Shown here: piece by piece, positions 51,968 to 61,049 of the stretch
Layout: each line of letters opens with the position of its first letter
Numbering within the stretch: position 1 is the stretch's first letter
From: Micromonospora orduensis
GTDB taxonomy: Bacteria; Actinomycetota; Actinomycetes; Mycobacteriales; Micromonosporaceae
Length of the DNA stretch: 61,070 nucleotides
Reading direction: 5' to 3'
NCBI RefSeq assembly: GCF_006228125.1
Contig: NZ_VDFY01000143.1
Coordinates: forward strand, 1-61,070
Made by a program: the position numbers and the translations under genes
The notes under the pieces: generated by a model
Seen by the model: the letters and a program-made list of their open reading frames with translations, nothing else
The model's database searches: none
Told to the model about the DNA's origin: nothing

Positions 51968-52888
51968 TTGACCGACCACCACCAGTCGACCCGGGGGAAA
52001 CCCCGGGTCGCTCTCGTCACCTGCACCGAGCTGACCGAGCTGGACCCGGACGACCGGCTCGTCCTCGCCCCGCTCGCCGCCCGGGGCGTCACCGTCGAGG
52101 CCCCCGTCTGGGACGACCCCGACGTCGACTGGTCCTCGTACGACCTGGTCGTGCTCCGCTCGCCGTGGGACTACGCGCTGCGCCGCGACGAGTTCGTCAC
52201 CTGGGCGGCCACCGTCCCGGCGCTTGTCAACCCGGCCGACGTGGTCCACTGGAACACCGACAAGCGGTACCTCGCCGAGCTGACCGCGGCAGGCGTGCCC
52301 ACCGTGCCGACCTCCTGGGTCGAGCCGGGGGAGAGCTGGCAGCCGCCCGCTGACACCGGCGAGTACGTGATCAAGCCAGCGGTCAGCGCGGGCAGCCAGG
52401 ACACCGGCCGGTACGACCTGGCCGACCCGGAGCACCGCGACCTGGCCGTGGCGCACGTACGCCGGCTGTCCACCGCCGGTCGGGCGACAATGGTCCAGCC
52501 GTACCTGGAGGCCGTCGACACCGAGGGCGAGACGGCGCTGCTCTTCCTGGCCGGCCCGGACGGGCTCGCGTTCAGCCACGCCATCCGCAAGGGGCCGATG
52601 CTGACCGGGCCGGACCTCGGCCCGGACGGGCTCTACAAGGCCGAGGAGATCACCGCCCGCACCGCGCGACCGGACCAGCTGGCGGTCGCCGAACGCACCC
52701 TCGCCACCGTGCCCGGCGGCACGCGGCAACTGCTCTACGCCCGGGTCGACCTGATCCCCGGCCCGGACGGCGACCCCGTCCTGGTCGAGCTGGAGCTGAC
52801 CGAGCCGTCGCTGTTCATCGGGTACGCCGACGGCGCCCCCGACCGCCTCGCCACAGCGATCACCACCCACCTGGCCCGCCGCGCCTGA
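51968..52888 (+). CDS. ATP-grasp domain protein (DcsG/O-ureido-serine cyclo-ligase-like)
   Basis: A 306-residue ATP-grasp protein. PRVALVTCTELTELDPDDRLVLAPLAARGVTVEAPVWDDPDVDWSSYDLVVLRSPWDY is the N-terminal domain of the family that includes DcsG of D-cycloserine synthesis. Then come EYVIKPAVSAGSQDTGRY (ATP-binding Lys), MVQPYLEAVDTEGETALLFLAG (hinge) and LLYARVDLIPGPDGDPVLVELELTEPSLF (Mg-binding Glu/Asn region). No other cycloserine genes are near, so the substrate is open. TTG start is the first codon that keeps the whole N-terminal domain; ribosome-binding site is poor. Confidence 0.82.
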   Translation: MTDHHQSTRGKPRVALVTCTELTELDPDDRLVLAPLAARGVTVEAPVWDDPDVDWSSYDLVVLRSPWDYALRRDEFVTWAATVPALVNPADVVHWNTDKRYLAELTAAGVPTVPTSWVEPGESWQPPADTGEYVIKPAVSAGSQDTGRYDLADPEHRDLAVAHVRRLSTAGRATMVQPYLEAVDTEGETALLFLAGPDGLAFSHAIRKGPMLTGPDLGPDGLYKAEEITARTARPDQLAVAERTLATVPGGTRQLLYARVDLIPGPDGDPVLVELELTEPSLFIGYADGAPDRLATAITTHLARRA

Positions 52889-52924
52889 CCTCCCACCCCG
52901 CCGCCTGGCCCTGGGCGTAGCCCC

Positions 52925-53000
52925 CAAGATCCGCGCAATATCGGGGATGCTGCTGTCTCCCGCGCCCCGGAAGCAGCAACATCCCCGAAGTTGTGCAGAT
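52925..53000 (+). repeat. Dispersed hairpin repeat, copy 2 (REP-like)
   Basis: Begins CAAGATCCGCGCAAT and forms a 13-bp imperfect stem: GGGGATGCTGCTG (52943-52955) with CAGCAACATCCCC (52974-52986). The same order of blocks is found inverted at 31243-31314. It lies between the convergent ATP-grasp and ctaA genes and may double as their terminator. Confidence 0.75.
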
Positions 53001-53031
53001 TGAGTGGACGTGCAAGATCGGCGCGGGGGTG

Positions 53032-53976
53032 TCAGGCGGTGACCGGGACGGCTTCGGCCTCGGTCGCGGTGGTCTGCGGCGCCGAGGCGGCCGGGCGGCG
53101 TTCCCGGGTCGACCACTGCACCGAGAGGGTGGCGAGCAGCACCACGCAGGAGCCGAGCATGTGCGCGCCGACCAGGAGCGCGGGCACGTGGGTGAAGTAC
53201 TGCACGAAGCCGATGACACCCTGGCTCAGCTCGACGGCGACCAGGACGATCGCGGCCCGGGTGGCCCGCCGCGCGCCGACCGCCCGGAATGCGAAGATCA
53301 ACGCCACCGAGAGGCCGATCAGCAGGAAGACCCCGTCGGCGTGCACCTGCGAGATCGACTCCGGGTCGAGCCCGTTGCGGGCCGCGCCCTGGTCGCCGGC
53401 GTGCGGGCCGCTGCCGGTGACCCAGGTGCCGATCACCAGTACCGCGACGCTGACGCCTGTGGTGATCCGGGCCAGCGCGCGCAGCGGCGTGGGCACCACG
53501 GCCACCGTGGGGCCGTCCGGCTCGTCGATCCGCCGCCAGAGGGCGTACGCGGCGGCGATCACCGCCATCGAGGCGAGGAAGTGCAGCCCGACCACCCACG
53601 GGTTGAGGTTGGTCAGCACGGTGATGCCACCGACCACCGCCTGCGCGGGGATGCCGAGGAAGACGGCGACGGCCAGCGCGAGGAGCCCGGGTCGGCGGGG
53701 CCGGTGGGCCAGTACGGCCAGCACGGTGGCCAGCGCGATGAGGCCCACCGCGAAGGTCAGCATCCGGTTGCCGAACTCGATCACCCCGTAGATGCCCATC
53801 TCGGGGGTGGTGACGTACGAATCGTCGGTGCACCGGGGCCAGGTGGGGCAGCCGAGGCCCGACGCGGTCAACCGGACGGCCCCGCCGGTGACGACGATGC
53901 CCACGTTCGCGATGATCGAGGCGAGCGCGAGGCGGCTCAGCAGGGTGCCGGAGACCGGACGGACGATTCGGTTCAC
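53032..53976 (-). CDS. ctaA: Heme A synthase (COX15/CtaA)
   Basis: Oxidises the methyl group of heme O to give heme A; about 314 residues, eight membrane helices. RLTASGLGCPTWPRC carries the first-loop Cys pair of Bacillus/actinobacterial CtaA. The heme-ligand histidines lie in the GLHFLASM, QVHADGVFLLIG and GAHMLGSCVVL helices. GTG at 53976 is chosen: TAGGAT (minus strand, 53989-53984) lies 7 bp before it, fitting a leaderless mRNA; GTG 53994 is in frame but lies upstream of that -10 box. Divergent from sufR. Confidence 0.93.
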   Translation of the reverse strand: MNRIVRPVSGTLLSRLALASIIANVGIVVTGGAVRLTASGLGCPTWPRCTDDSYVTTPEMGIYGVIEFGNRMLTFAVGLIALATVLAVLAHRPRRPGLLALAVAVFLGIPAQAVVGGITVLTNLNPWVVGLHFLASMAVIAAAYALWRRIDEPDGPTVAVVPTPLRALARITTGVSVAVLVIGTWVTGSGPHAGDQGAARNGLDPESISQVHADGVFLLIGLSVALIFAFRAVGARRATRAAIVLVAVELSQGVIGFVQYFTHVPALLVGAHMLGSCVVLLATLSVQWSTRERRPAASAPQTTATEAEAVPVTA

Positions 53977-54056
53977 GGCGCAAATCCTACGCACCGTAGT
54001 GATCGAGGTTCGTCCGACTCCGTCGGGTCGGTGGTTCGGATCACCGGGGCCCGGGT

Positions 54057-54085
54057 TTGCGACCCTCAGGGTAATTACGTAACGT
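54057..54085 (+). promoter_or_regulatory. sufR/suf operon promoter with internal palindromes
   Basis: TTGCGA (54057-54062), a 17-bp spacer, then TAACGT (54080-54085); the sufR GTG at 54093 is where transcription should start, so the mRNA is probably leaderless. The spacer and -10 contain the self-complementary GTAATTAC (54071-54078) overlapping TTACGTAA (54075-54082), well placed for SufR to block RNA polymerase. Confidence 0.65.
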
Positions 54086-54092
54086 TGGCGTT

Positions 54093-54893
54093 GTGAAAAA
54101 CGCGGCGGCGCTCTCCGGGCAGCGGTCGGCGGCCGTCCCGGCCGTCGGTGCTTCCGCGTCCGCGCACGCCGTGACCACGTCGACCGGGTTCTCCGGCGCC
54201 GCTGCGGCCGAGGTCTCCACCCGGGACCGGGTCACCCAGCTGCTGCTGGAGCGGGGCGCCACCACCGCCGCGCAGCTCGGGCAGGCGCTCGGCCTGAGCC
54301 CGGCGGCGATCCGCCGGCACCTGGACGCGATGCTCGCCGACGGTGACGTCTTCGCCCGGGAGCAGACCGTGCAGGGCAGTCGTGGTCGGGGGCGCCCGGC
54401 GAAGGTGTTCCTGCTGACCGAGGCCGCCCGGGTCCGCTGTGGCACACACCACTACGACAACATGGCCACCGCCGCGCTGCGGTGGATCGCCCGCAGCGGT
54501 GGTTCGGACGCCGTCGAGGCGTTCGCCACCGAGCAGGTGTCCGCCCTGGAGTCGCGCTGCCGGGCCGCCATGGAGGACGCCGGCGACGACCCCCTCGCGC
54601 GGGCGGAGGCACTCGCTGGAGCGCTCACCGCCGAGGGATACGCTGCCAACGCGACCACGATCGCCTCCGGCGGGCAGCTCTGCCAGCACCACTGCCCGGT
54701 GGCGCACGTGGCCGCCGAGTTTCCCCAGCTGTGCGAGGCCGAGACCGCGGTGATCTCCCGTCTGGTCGGCACCCACGTGCAGCGCCTGGCCACCATCGCG
54801 CACGGCGACGGGGTGTGCACCACGCACATTCCGACCCAGCCGACCCGCGCCCAGTCCGGTAATCCCGTAACCACTGTGAGGACAGATAGATGA
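54093..54893 (+). CDS. sufR: SUF operon iron-sulfur-sensing repressor SufR
   Basis: Winged-helix regulator of iron-sulfur assembly, 266 residues. Helix-turn-helix: [43 protein letters not shown], wing [14 protein letters not shown]. The cluster-binding part has Cys197, Cys201 and Cys214 in [22 protein letters not shown] (C-x3-C-x12-C), plus Cys116, Cys156 and Cys242. Known SufR proteins repress suf when loaded with a cluster. The 40-residue Ala/Ser-rich N-terminal extension is unusual in length; V41 onward is the conserved part. GTG overlaps nothing upstream; its stop overlaps sufB (ATGA). Confidence 0.94.
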   Translation: MKNAAALSGQRSAAVPAVGASASAHAVTTSTGFSGAAAAEVSTRDRVTQLLLERGATTAAQLGQALGLSPAAIRRHLDAMLADGDVFAREQTVQGSRGRGRPAKVFLLTEAARVRCGTHHYDNMATAALRWIARSGGSDAVEAFATEQVSALESRCRAAMEDAGDDPLARAEALAGALTAEGYAANATTIASGGQLCQHHCPVAHVAAEFPQLCEAETAVISRLVGTHVQRLATIAHGDGVCTTHIPTQPTRAQSGNPVTTVRTDR

Positions 54894-56320
54894 CCGAGCA
54901 GATCGTCCAGCCCCTGACCCAGGAAGAGCAGCTCGCCGCCCTGGGTCGCTACGAGTACGGCTGGTCCGACCCGGACGCCGCCGGGGCGGTCGCCCAGCGC
55001 GGCATCAACGAGGCGGTGGTGCGGGACATCTCGGCCAAGAAGAACGAGCCGGCCTGGATGCTCGACCTGCGCCTGAAGGGCCTGCGGCTGTTCGGCCGTA
55101 AGCCGATGCCGGCCTGGGGCGCGGACCTCACCGGGATCGACTTCGACAACATCAAGTACTTCGTGCGGTCCACCGAGAAGCAGGCCACCAGCTGGGAGGA
55201 CCTGCCCGAGGACATCAAGAACACCTACGACCGGCTGGGCATCCCGGAGGCGGAGAAGCAGCGCCTGGTCGCCGGTGTCGCGGCGCAGTACGAGTCGGAG
55301 GTCGTCTACCACAAGATCCGTGAGGACCTTGAGGAGCAGGGCGTCCTCTTCCTGGACACCGACACGGCGCTGCGCGAGCACGAGGACGTCTTCAAGGAGT
55401 ACTTCGGCACGGTGATTCCGGTCGGTGACAACAAGTTCGCCGCGCTCAACACCTCCGTGTGGTCCGGTGGCTCGTTCATCTACGTGCCGAAGGGCGTGCA
55501 CGTGGAGATCCCGCTGCAGGCCTACTTCCGGATCAACACGGAGAACATGGGCCAGTTCGAGCGGACGCTGATCATCGTCGACGAGGGTGCGTACGTGCAC
55601 TACGTCGAGGGCTGCACCGCGCCGCTGTACTCCTCCGACTCGCTGCACAGCGCGGTCGTGGAGATCATCGTGAAGAAGAACGCGCGCTGCCGGTACACGA
55701 CCATCCAGAACTGGTCGAACAACGTCTACAACCTGGTGACCAAGCGCGCCGTCTGCCACGAGGGCGCGACCATGGAGTGGGTCGACGGCAACATCGGCTC
55801 CAAGGTCACCATGAAGTACCCGGCGGTCTACATGACCGGCGAGCACGCCAAGGGCGAGGTGCTCTCGGTGGCGATGGCCGGCGAGGGCCAGCACCAGGAC
55901 GCGGGCGCCAAGATGGTGCACGCCGCGCCGCACACGTCCTCGACGATCGTGTCGAAGTCGATCGCCCGGGGCGGCGGCCGCACCTCGTACCGGGGTCTCG
56001 TGCAGGTGCTGGAGGGTTCGCACCACAGCCGCAGCACGGTCAAGTGCGACGCGCTGCTTGTCGACACGATCTCCCGCTCGGACACCTACCCGTACGTCGA
56101 CATCCGCGAGGACGACGTGTCGATGGGGCACGAGGCGACCGTCTCCAAGATCAGCGACGACCAGCTCTTCTACCTGATGAGCCGTGGTCTGAGCGAGGAC
56201 GAGGCGATGGCCATGATCGTGCGTGGCTTCATCGAGCCGATCGCCAAGGAACTTCCGATGGAGTACGCCCTGGAGCTGAACCGGCTGATCGAGCTCCAGA
56301 TGGAGGGCGCGGTCGGCTGA
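54890..56320 (+). CDS. sufB: Fe-S cluster assembly protein SufB
   Basis: Scaffold subunit of the SufBCD complex, 476 residues. [91 protein letters not shown] (cluster-related Cys), [13 protein letters not shown] and the beta-helix end [51 protein letters not shown] overlaps the sufR stop, coupling regulator and system. Confidence 0.98.
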   Translation: MTEQIVQPLTQEEQLAALGRYEYGWSDPDAAGAVAQRGINEAVVRDISAKKNEPAWMLDLRLKGLRLFGRKPMPAWGADLTGIDFDNIKYFVRSTEKQATSWEDLPEDIKNTYDRLGIPEAEKQRLVAGVAAQYESEVVYHKIREDLEEQGVLFLDTDTALREHEDVFKEYFGTVIPVGDNKFAALNTSVWSGGSFIYVPKGVHVEIPLQAYFRINTENMGQFERTLIIVDEGAYVHYVEGCTAPLYSSDSLHSAVVEIIVKKNARCRYTTIQNWSNNVYNLVTKRAVCHEGATMEWVDGNIGSKVTMKYPAVYMTGEHAKGEVLSVAMAGEGQHQDAGAKMVHAAPHTSSTIVSKSIARGGGRTSYRGLVQVLEGSHHSRSTVKCDALLVDTISRSDTYPYVDIREDDVSMGHEATVSKISDDQLFYLMSRGLSEDEAMAMIVRGFIEPIAKELPMEYALELNRLIELQMEGAVG

Positions 56321-56384
56321 CGCCGTCCGTCCCGTCCGGCCGACCTGACACCGTCGTCGCAGCAGAGAACAGACCAAGGAAGAA

Positions 56385-57542
56385 ATGACTACCCAGGCTT
56401 CCGCGCCGCCGCCCAGCACCAAGTCGCAGGCGCTCCGCTCGTTCGACGTCGCCGACTTCCCGGCCCTCACCGGCCTGGAGGAGGAGTGGCGTTTCACCCC
56501 GCTCAAGCGCCTCCGCGGCCTGGTCGGCGAGTCGTCGGGCGAGGCGCCGGCCGCGACCGGCGCCGTCCGGCACGAGTACGGCGACCTGCCCGAGGGCGTG
56601 GCCGTCGGACGGGTCGGCCGTGACGACAAGCGGATCGGCAGTGTGCTCACTCCGGTCGACCGGGTCAGCGCGCTGGCCTACGGCGCCGCCGCCGACGCCC
56701 TGCTGGTGCGGGTCGACCCGGACGCGGTGCTGGGTGCTCCGGTGCGCCTGCGCGTGGTCGGCGACGGCGCCGGTCAGCCGGCGTTCGGTCACACCTTCGT
56801 CGAGGTGGGTCGCTTCGCCGAGGTGACCCTGGTGCTGGAGCACGTCGGGTCGGCCACCCTGGCCGACAACGTCGAGGTCACCGTGGCCGACGGCGCGACG
56901 CTGACCCTGGTCACGGTGGCCGACTGGGCCGACGACGCGGTCCAGGCGCAGCACCTCAAGATCAAGCTGGGTCGGGACGCCAAGGTCATCCACATCCAGG
57001 TCACCCTCGGCGGCGACCTGGTCCGGCAGTTCACCTCGGTGGAGTACACGGGCCGGGGCGGCGAGGCCGAGCTGTACGGCGTCTACTTCGCCGACTCCGG
57101 CCAGCACCTGGAGCACCGGCAGCTGGTCGACCACAACGTGCCGGACTGCCGCAGCTACGTCGGCTACCGGGGCGCTCTGCAGGGCGACGACGCGCACACC
57201 GTCTGGGTGGGCGACGTGCTGATCCAGGCCGAGGCGACCGGCACCGACACGTACGAGATCAACCGGAACCTGCTGCTCAGCGACGGCGCGCGGGCGGACT
57301 CCGTACCCAATCTGGAGATCGAGACCGGCGAGATCGCCGGCGCCGGCCACGCCAGCGCGACCGGCCGCTTCGACGACGAGCAGTTGTTCTACCTGATGGC
57401 CCGGGGTATCCCGGAGGGTGAGGCCCGCCGCCTGGTGGTCCGGGGCTTCTTCGCCGAACTGATCAACAAGATCCCGGTGGAGGAGCTGCGCGAGCGCCTG
57501 GGCGACGCGATCGAGGCCCGGCTGGCCAAGGCGGGCGCCTGA
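56385..57542 (+). CDS. sufD: Fe-S cluster assembly protein SufD
   Basis: Partner of SufB in the SufBCD scaffold, 385 residues. FPALTGLEEEWRFTPLKRLRGL, the beta-helix core (VEVTVADGATLTLVTVADW), LVDHNVPDCRSYVGYRGALQGDDAHTVWVGDVLIQ and the C-terminal LFYLMARGIPEGEARRLVVRGFFAELINKIPVEELRERL shared with SufB. ATG with AAGGAAG upstream, 64 bp after sufB; its stop overlaps the next ATG by one base. Confidence 0.97.
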   Translation: MTTQASAPPPSTKSQALRSFDVADFPALTGLEEEWRFTPLKRLRGLVGESSGEAPAATGAVRHEYGDLPEGVAVGRVGRDDKRIGSVLTPVDRVSALAYGAAADALLVRVDPDAVLGAPVRLRVVGDGAGQPAFGHTFVEVGRFAEVTLVLEHVGSATLADNVEVTVADGATLTLVTVADWADDAVQAQHLKIKLGRDAKVIHIQVTLGGDLVRQFTSVEYTGRGGEAELYGVYFADSGQHLEHRQLVDHNVPDCRSYVGYRGALQGDDAHTVWVGDVLIQAEATGTDTYEINRNLLLSDGARADSVPNLEIETGEIAGAGHASATGRFDDEQLFYLMARGIPEGEARRLVVRGFFAELINKIPVEELRERLGDAIEARLAKAGA

Positions 57543-57868
57543 TGATCCGGATCTGCTCCACCGAGGACGTCCCGAAGGGCAGCGTGATCAGCGCGGACGT
57601 CGACGGCACGCCGATCGCCCTGGTGCACGGCACGGACGGCAACTTCTACGCCGCCTACGACGAGTGCTCACACGCCGCGGTCGCCCTCTCTGAGGGTGAC
57701 GTCGACGGCTGCACGTTGGAGTGCTGGCTGCACGCCTCGCGCTTCGACCTGCGCACCGGCGAGCCGACCGGGCTGCCCGCCACCCAACCCGTACCCGTCT
57801 ATCCCGTCGAAGTCCGCGACGGCGACATCTACGTCAGCCTGACGCCGAGTAATGGAGTGACCCGATAA
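57542..57868 (+). CDS. Rieske [2Fe-2S] ferredoxin within the SUF operon
   Basis: A 108-residue non-heme-iron-oxygenase-type ferredoxin. Ligands are Cys42 and His44 (ECSHAAVALS) and Cys61 and His64 (CTLECWLHASRFDLRTGEP), that is C-x-H-x16-C-x2-H. The chain starts on the last base of the sufD stop codon and ends on the first base of the sufC ATG, so it is firmly part of the operon. In actinobacterial suf operons a Rieske protein regularly stands between sufD and sufC; its role (electron donor or cluster carrier) is not established. Confidence 0.95.
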   Translation: MIRICSTEDVPKGSVISADVDGTPIALVHGTDGNFYAAYDECSHAAVALSEGDVDGCTLECWLHASRFDLRTGEPTGLPATQPVPVYPVEVRDGDIYVSLTPSNGVTR

Positions 57869-58641
57869 TGAGCACCCTGGAGATCCGCGACCTGAAGGTG
57901 TCGGTCAAGCTGCCCGAGGGTGAGCTCAAGCCGATCCTGGCCGGCGTCGACCTGACCATCCGTTCCGGCGAGACCCACGCGATCATGGGCCCGAACGGTT
58001 CCGGCAAGTCCACCCTGGCGTACTCGATCGCCGGTCACCCCAAGTACGAGATCACCGGCGGCTCGGTGACCCTCGACGGCCAGGACGTGCTGGCCATGAC
58101 TGTCGACGAGCGCGCCCGCGCCGGTCTCTTCCTGGCCATGCAGTACCCGGTCGAGGTGCCCGGCGTCTCGGTGGCGAACTTCCTGCGGACCGCCAAGACC
58201 GCCATCGACGGCGAGGCCCCGAAGCTGCGCACCTGGGGTGGCGAGCTGCGCGGCGCCATGGAGCGCCTCCAGATGGACCCGGCGTTCGCCCAGCGCAACG
58301 TCAACGAGGGCTTCTCCGGCGGTGAGAAGAAGCGGCACGAGATCGTCCAGCTGGAGCTGCTCAAGCCGAAGATCGCGGTCCTCGACGAGACCGACTCGGG
58401 CCTCGACGTGGACGCCCTGCGCGTGGTCAGCGAGGGCGTCAACCGGGTCCGCGACACCGGCGACACCGGCGTGCTGCTGATCACCCACTACACGCGGATC
58501 CTGCGCTACATCAAGCCGGACTTCGTGCACGTCTTCGTGGCCGGCCGGATCGTCGAGCAGGGCGGCCCGGAGCTGGCCGACAAGCTCGAGGCCGAGGGCT
58601 ACGAGCGGTACGCCGCCGGGGCCGGCACGGCCAAGGCCTGA
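57868..58641 (+). CDS. sufC: Fe-S cluster assembly ATPase SufC
   Basis: ABC ATPase that drives SufBD rearrangement, 257 residues. Walker A MGPNGSGKSTLAYSIAGH, Q-loop MAMQYPVEVPGVSVANFLR, signature FSGGEKKRHEIVQLE, Walker B KIAVLDETDSGLDVDALRVVSEGVN and the H-motif ITHYTRILRYIKPDFVHV. Shares one base with the preceding stop (TAATG). Confidence 0.98.
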   Translation: MSTLEIRDLKVSVKLPEGELKPILAGVDLTIRSGETHAIMGPNGSGKSTLAYSIAGHPKYEITGGSVTLDGQDVLAMTVDERARAGLFLAMQYPVEVPGVSVANFLRTAKTAIDGEAPKLRTWGGELRGAMERLQMDPAFAQRNVNEGFSGGEKKRHEIVQLELLKPKIAVLDETDSGLDVDALRVVSEGVNRVRDTGDTGVLLITHYTRILRYIKPDFVHVFVAGRIVEQGGPELADKLEAEGYERYAAGAGTAKA

Positions 58642-58661
58642 GCGAGAGAGGCGCCGTCGAG

Positions 58662-59966
58662 ATGACCAGCATCGCGATCCCGTCGGGGATGCCGCAGTAC
58701 GACGACGTGCCGCGTTTCGACGTGGCCCGGGTGCGCGCCGACTTCCCGATCCTCGATCGGGAGATCAACGGGCACCCGCTGGTCTACCTCGACAGCGCCA
58801 ACACCTCGCACAAGCCGCGCATGGTGCTCGACGTGCTCGCCGAGCACTACGCGCGGCACAACGCGAACGTGTCGCGCTCGGTGCACACCCTGGGCACCGA
58901 GGCCACCGAGGCGTACGAGGGGGCGCGGGCGAAGGTCGCCGCGTTCATCAACGCGCCGAGCGTGGACGAGGTGGTGTTCACGAAGAACTCCACCGAGGCG
59001 ATCAACATCGTGGCGTACGCCTTCTCCAACGCCTCGCTGCGGCCCGACGGTGACCCCCGGTTCCGGCTGGGGCCGGGCGACGAGGTGGTGATCTCCGAGA
59101 TGGAGCACCACTCGAACATCGTCCCGTGGCAGCTGCTGTGCGAGCGTACCGGCGCGACCCTGCGCTGGTTCGGAGTCACCGAGCAGGGACGGCTTGACGA
59201 GTCGGGCCTGGAGGACCTGGTCACCGAACGGACGAAGATCGTCTCGCTGGTGCACATGTCGAACATCCTCGGCACCGTCAACGCGACCGCCCGGATCACG
59301 GCGCGGGTCCGCGAGGTGGGCGCTCTGCTGCTGCTGGACTGCTCGCAGTCGGTGCCGCACCTGCCCATCGACGTGGTCGACCTGGACGCCGACTACATCG
59401 TGTTCACCGGGCACAAGATGTGCGGCCCGACCGGCATCGGGGTGCTCTGGGGCCGGGGTGAGCTGCTCGCGGCCATGCCGCCGGTGTTCGGTGGCGGTTC
59501 GATGATCGAGACGGTCACCATGGCCGGGTCGACGTTCGCGGCGCCGCCGGCCCGGTTCGAGGCGGGCACTCCGCCGATCGCCGAGGCGGTCGCGCTCGGC
59601 GCGGCGGTGGACTACCTCACCGGGATCGGCATGCAGTCGATCCAGTGGCACGAGAAGGAGTTGACGGCGTACGCCCTTGACGCCCTCGGCTCGGTGCCCG
59701 ACCTGCGGATCTTCGGCCCGACGGTGCCGGTGGGTCGGGGCGGCACCATCTCGTTCGCGCTGGGGGACGTCCACCCGCACGACGTGGGTCAGGTGCTCGA
59801 CTCGCTCGGCGTGCAGGTACGGGTGGGTCACCACTGTGCCAAGCCGGTGTGCAGCCGGTTCGGCGTCCCGGCCATGACCCGGGCCTCGTTCTACCTCTAC
59901 ACCACCACCGAGGAGATCGACGCTCTGGTGGCCGGTCTGGAGCAGGTGCGGAAGGTGTTCGACTGA
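58662..59966 (+). CDS. sufS: Cysteine desulfurase SufS
   Basis: PLP enzyme supplying sulfur, group II (SufS/CsdA) type, 434 residues. YLDSANTSHKPRMVLDVLAEHYARHNANVSRSVHTLG, EMEHHSNIVPWQLL, VHMSNILGTVN, PLP Lys in VFTGHKMCGPTGIGVLWG, and active-site Cys in RVGHHCAKPVCSRFGVPAMTRASFYLYTT. ATG start 21 bp after sufC; shares one base with sufU at its stop. Confidence 0.98.
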   Translation: MTSIAIPSGMPQYDDVPRFDVARVRADFPILDREINGHPLVYLDSANTSHKPRMVLDVLAEHYARHNANVSRSVHTLGTEATEAYEGARAKVAAFINAPSVDEVVFTKNSTEAINIVAYAFSNASLRPDGDPRFRLGPGDEVVISEMEHHSNIVPWQLLCERTGATLRWFGVTEQGRLDESGLEDLVTERTKIVSLVHMSNILGTVNATARITARVREVGALLLLDCSQSVPHLPIDVVDLDADYIVFTGHKMCGPTGIGVLWGRGELLAAMPPVFGGGSMIETVTMAGSTFAAPPARFEAGTPPIAEAVALGAAVDYLTGIGMQSIQWHEKELTAYALDALGSVPDLRIFGPTVPVGRGGTISFALGDVHPHDVGQVLDSLGVQVRVGHHCAKPVCSRFGVPAMTRASFYLYTTTEEIDALVAGLEQVRKVFD

Positions 59967-60442
59967 TGGTGCAGCTCGACCAGCTCTACCAGGAGATCAT
60001 CCTGGACCACTACAAGCACCCGCACGGGCGTGGCCTGCGCGACGCCGACGACCCGGGCGACCAGGTCGCGGAGGCGCACCACGTCAACCCGACCTGCGGC
60101 GACGAGGTCACCGTCCGGGTGGCCACCGACGGCGCCGTGCTGCACGACATCTCGTACGACGGGATGGGCTGTTCGATCAGCCAGGCCTCGGCGAGCGTCC
60201 TGCACGAGTTGCTGCGCGGTCGGGGCGCCGGGGAAGCATTCGAGGTGCACGAGGCGTTCGTGGAGTTGATGTCCGGACGTGGCCAGGTCACGCCGGACGA
60301 GGACGTACTCGGTGACGGGGTTGCTTTCGCGGGTGTCGCCCGCTACCCCGCCCGGGTCAAGTGCGCGCTGCTGCCGTGGATGGCGTTCAAGGACGCGGCG
60401 GCACGCGCCGGTGTGGGCGTGAGCCCGGAGGTGAAGGCATGA
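59966..60442 (+). CDS. sufU: SUF system NifU-like protein SufU
   Basis: Zinc-dependent sulfur acceptor partner of SufS in Gram-positive bacteria, 158 residues. QLYQEIILDHYKHPHGRGL, VNPTCGDEVTVRV, YDGMGCSISQASASVLHELLRGR and YPARVKCALLPWMAFKDA supply the three conserved cysteines and the Asp. The insertion of about 18 residues between second and third Cys regions is the SufU hallmark. ATG overlaps the sufS stop by one base. Confidence 0.97.
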   Translation: MVQLDQLYQEIILDHYKHPHGRGLRDADDPGDQVAEAHHVNPTCGDEVTVRVATDGAVLHDISYDGMGCSISQASASVLHELLRGRGAGEAFEVHEAFVELMSGRGQVTPDEDVLGDGVAFAGVARYPARVKCALLPWMAFKDAAARAGVGVSPEVKA

Positions 60443-60903
60443 GCAGCGAGAACACCGCTACCGCGGCGACGCCGGAGGCCGGTGACGCCACCGCGGCGCC
60501 GCAGACCGACGCCGTGACGACCGACAGTGCCGCGACGGCGGGTGCCGGCGATGCCGCCACCCCGACGGCCGGCGTCAGCAAGGCCATGATCGCCGACATC
60601 GAGGAGGCGATGAAGGACGTCGTCGACCCGGAGCTGGGCATCAACGTGGTCGACCTCGGCCTGGTGTACGGCGTGCACGTGGACGACGAGAACATCGCCA
60701 CCCTGGACATGACGCTCACCTCGGCGGCCTGCCCGCTGACCGACGTCATCGAGGACCAGGCCCGGCAGGCGCTGACGACCGGCCCCGGCGGCGGTCTGGT
60801 CAACGACATCCGGATCAACTGGGTGTGGCTTCCGCCGTGGGGCCCGGACAAGATCACTGACGAGGGTCGGGACCAGCTCCGTTCCCTCGGCTTCAACGTC
60901 TGA
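60439..60903 (+). CDS. SufT-like metal-sulfur cluster assembly factor (DUF59/MIP18 family)
   Basis: Iron-sulfur maturation factor, 154 residues. The first 45 residues are an Ala/Thr/Asp-rich disordered extension. Then the MIP18/PaaD domain: IEEAMKDVVDPELGINVVDLGLVYGVHVDDENIATLDMTLTSAACPLTDVIEDQARQAL, with the conserved DPELG and TSAACPLTD (reactive Cys), ending in INWVWLPPWGPDKITDEGRDQLRSLGF. ATG overlaps the sufU stop by 4 bp. Last gene of the operon. Confidence 0.95.
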   Translation: MSSENTATAATPEAGDATAAPQTDAVTTDSAATAGAGDAATPTAGVSKAMIADIEEAMKDVVDPELGINVVDLGLVYGVHVDDENIATLDMTLTSAACPLTDVIEDQARQALTTGPGGGLVNDIRINWVWLPPWGPDKITDEGRDQLRSLGFNV

Positions 60904-60926
60904 GTCGACCCCGGTCGGCTCTGCCC

Positions 60927-60964
60927 GTCGAGCGCGGCACCCCCGTCGGGGTGCCGCGCTCGAC
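60927..60964 (+). terminator. Terminator of the suf operon
   Basis: Perfect 17-bp arms (60927-60943 and 60948-60964) with a 4-nt loop, 23 nt after the last suf stop codon. Confidence 0.85.
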
Positions 60965-60993
60965 GCGTTCCACCCCCTGAACGCCCACCTGGT

Positions 60994-61049
60994 TGATCAA
61001 GAGGTTTGCGTCAGGAACCGCCGTCGTGGTGACGCAAACCTCTTGATCA
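60994..61049. repeat. Long perfect palindrome with TTGATCA ends (REP-like)
   Basis: Perfect 20-bp arms (60994-61013 and 61030-61049) with a 16-nt loop, containing TGATCAAGAGG and GTTTGCGTCA blocks. It lies after the suf terminator, so it is unlikely to be needed for termination. Its CTTGATC core is shared with the palindrome before uvrC. Confidence 0.8.

Noticed and set aside
51968..52888. D-cycloserine biosynthesis locus
   Set aside because: Only a DcsG-like ATP-grasp protein is present; none of the other dcs-type genes are in the window.
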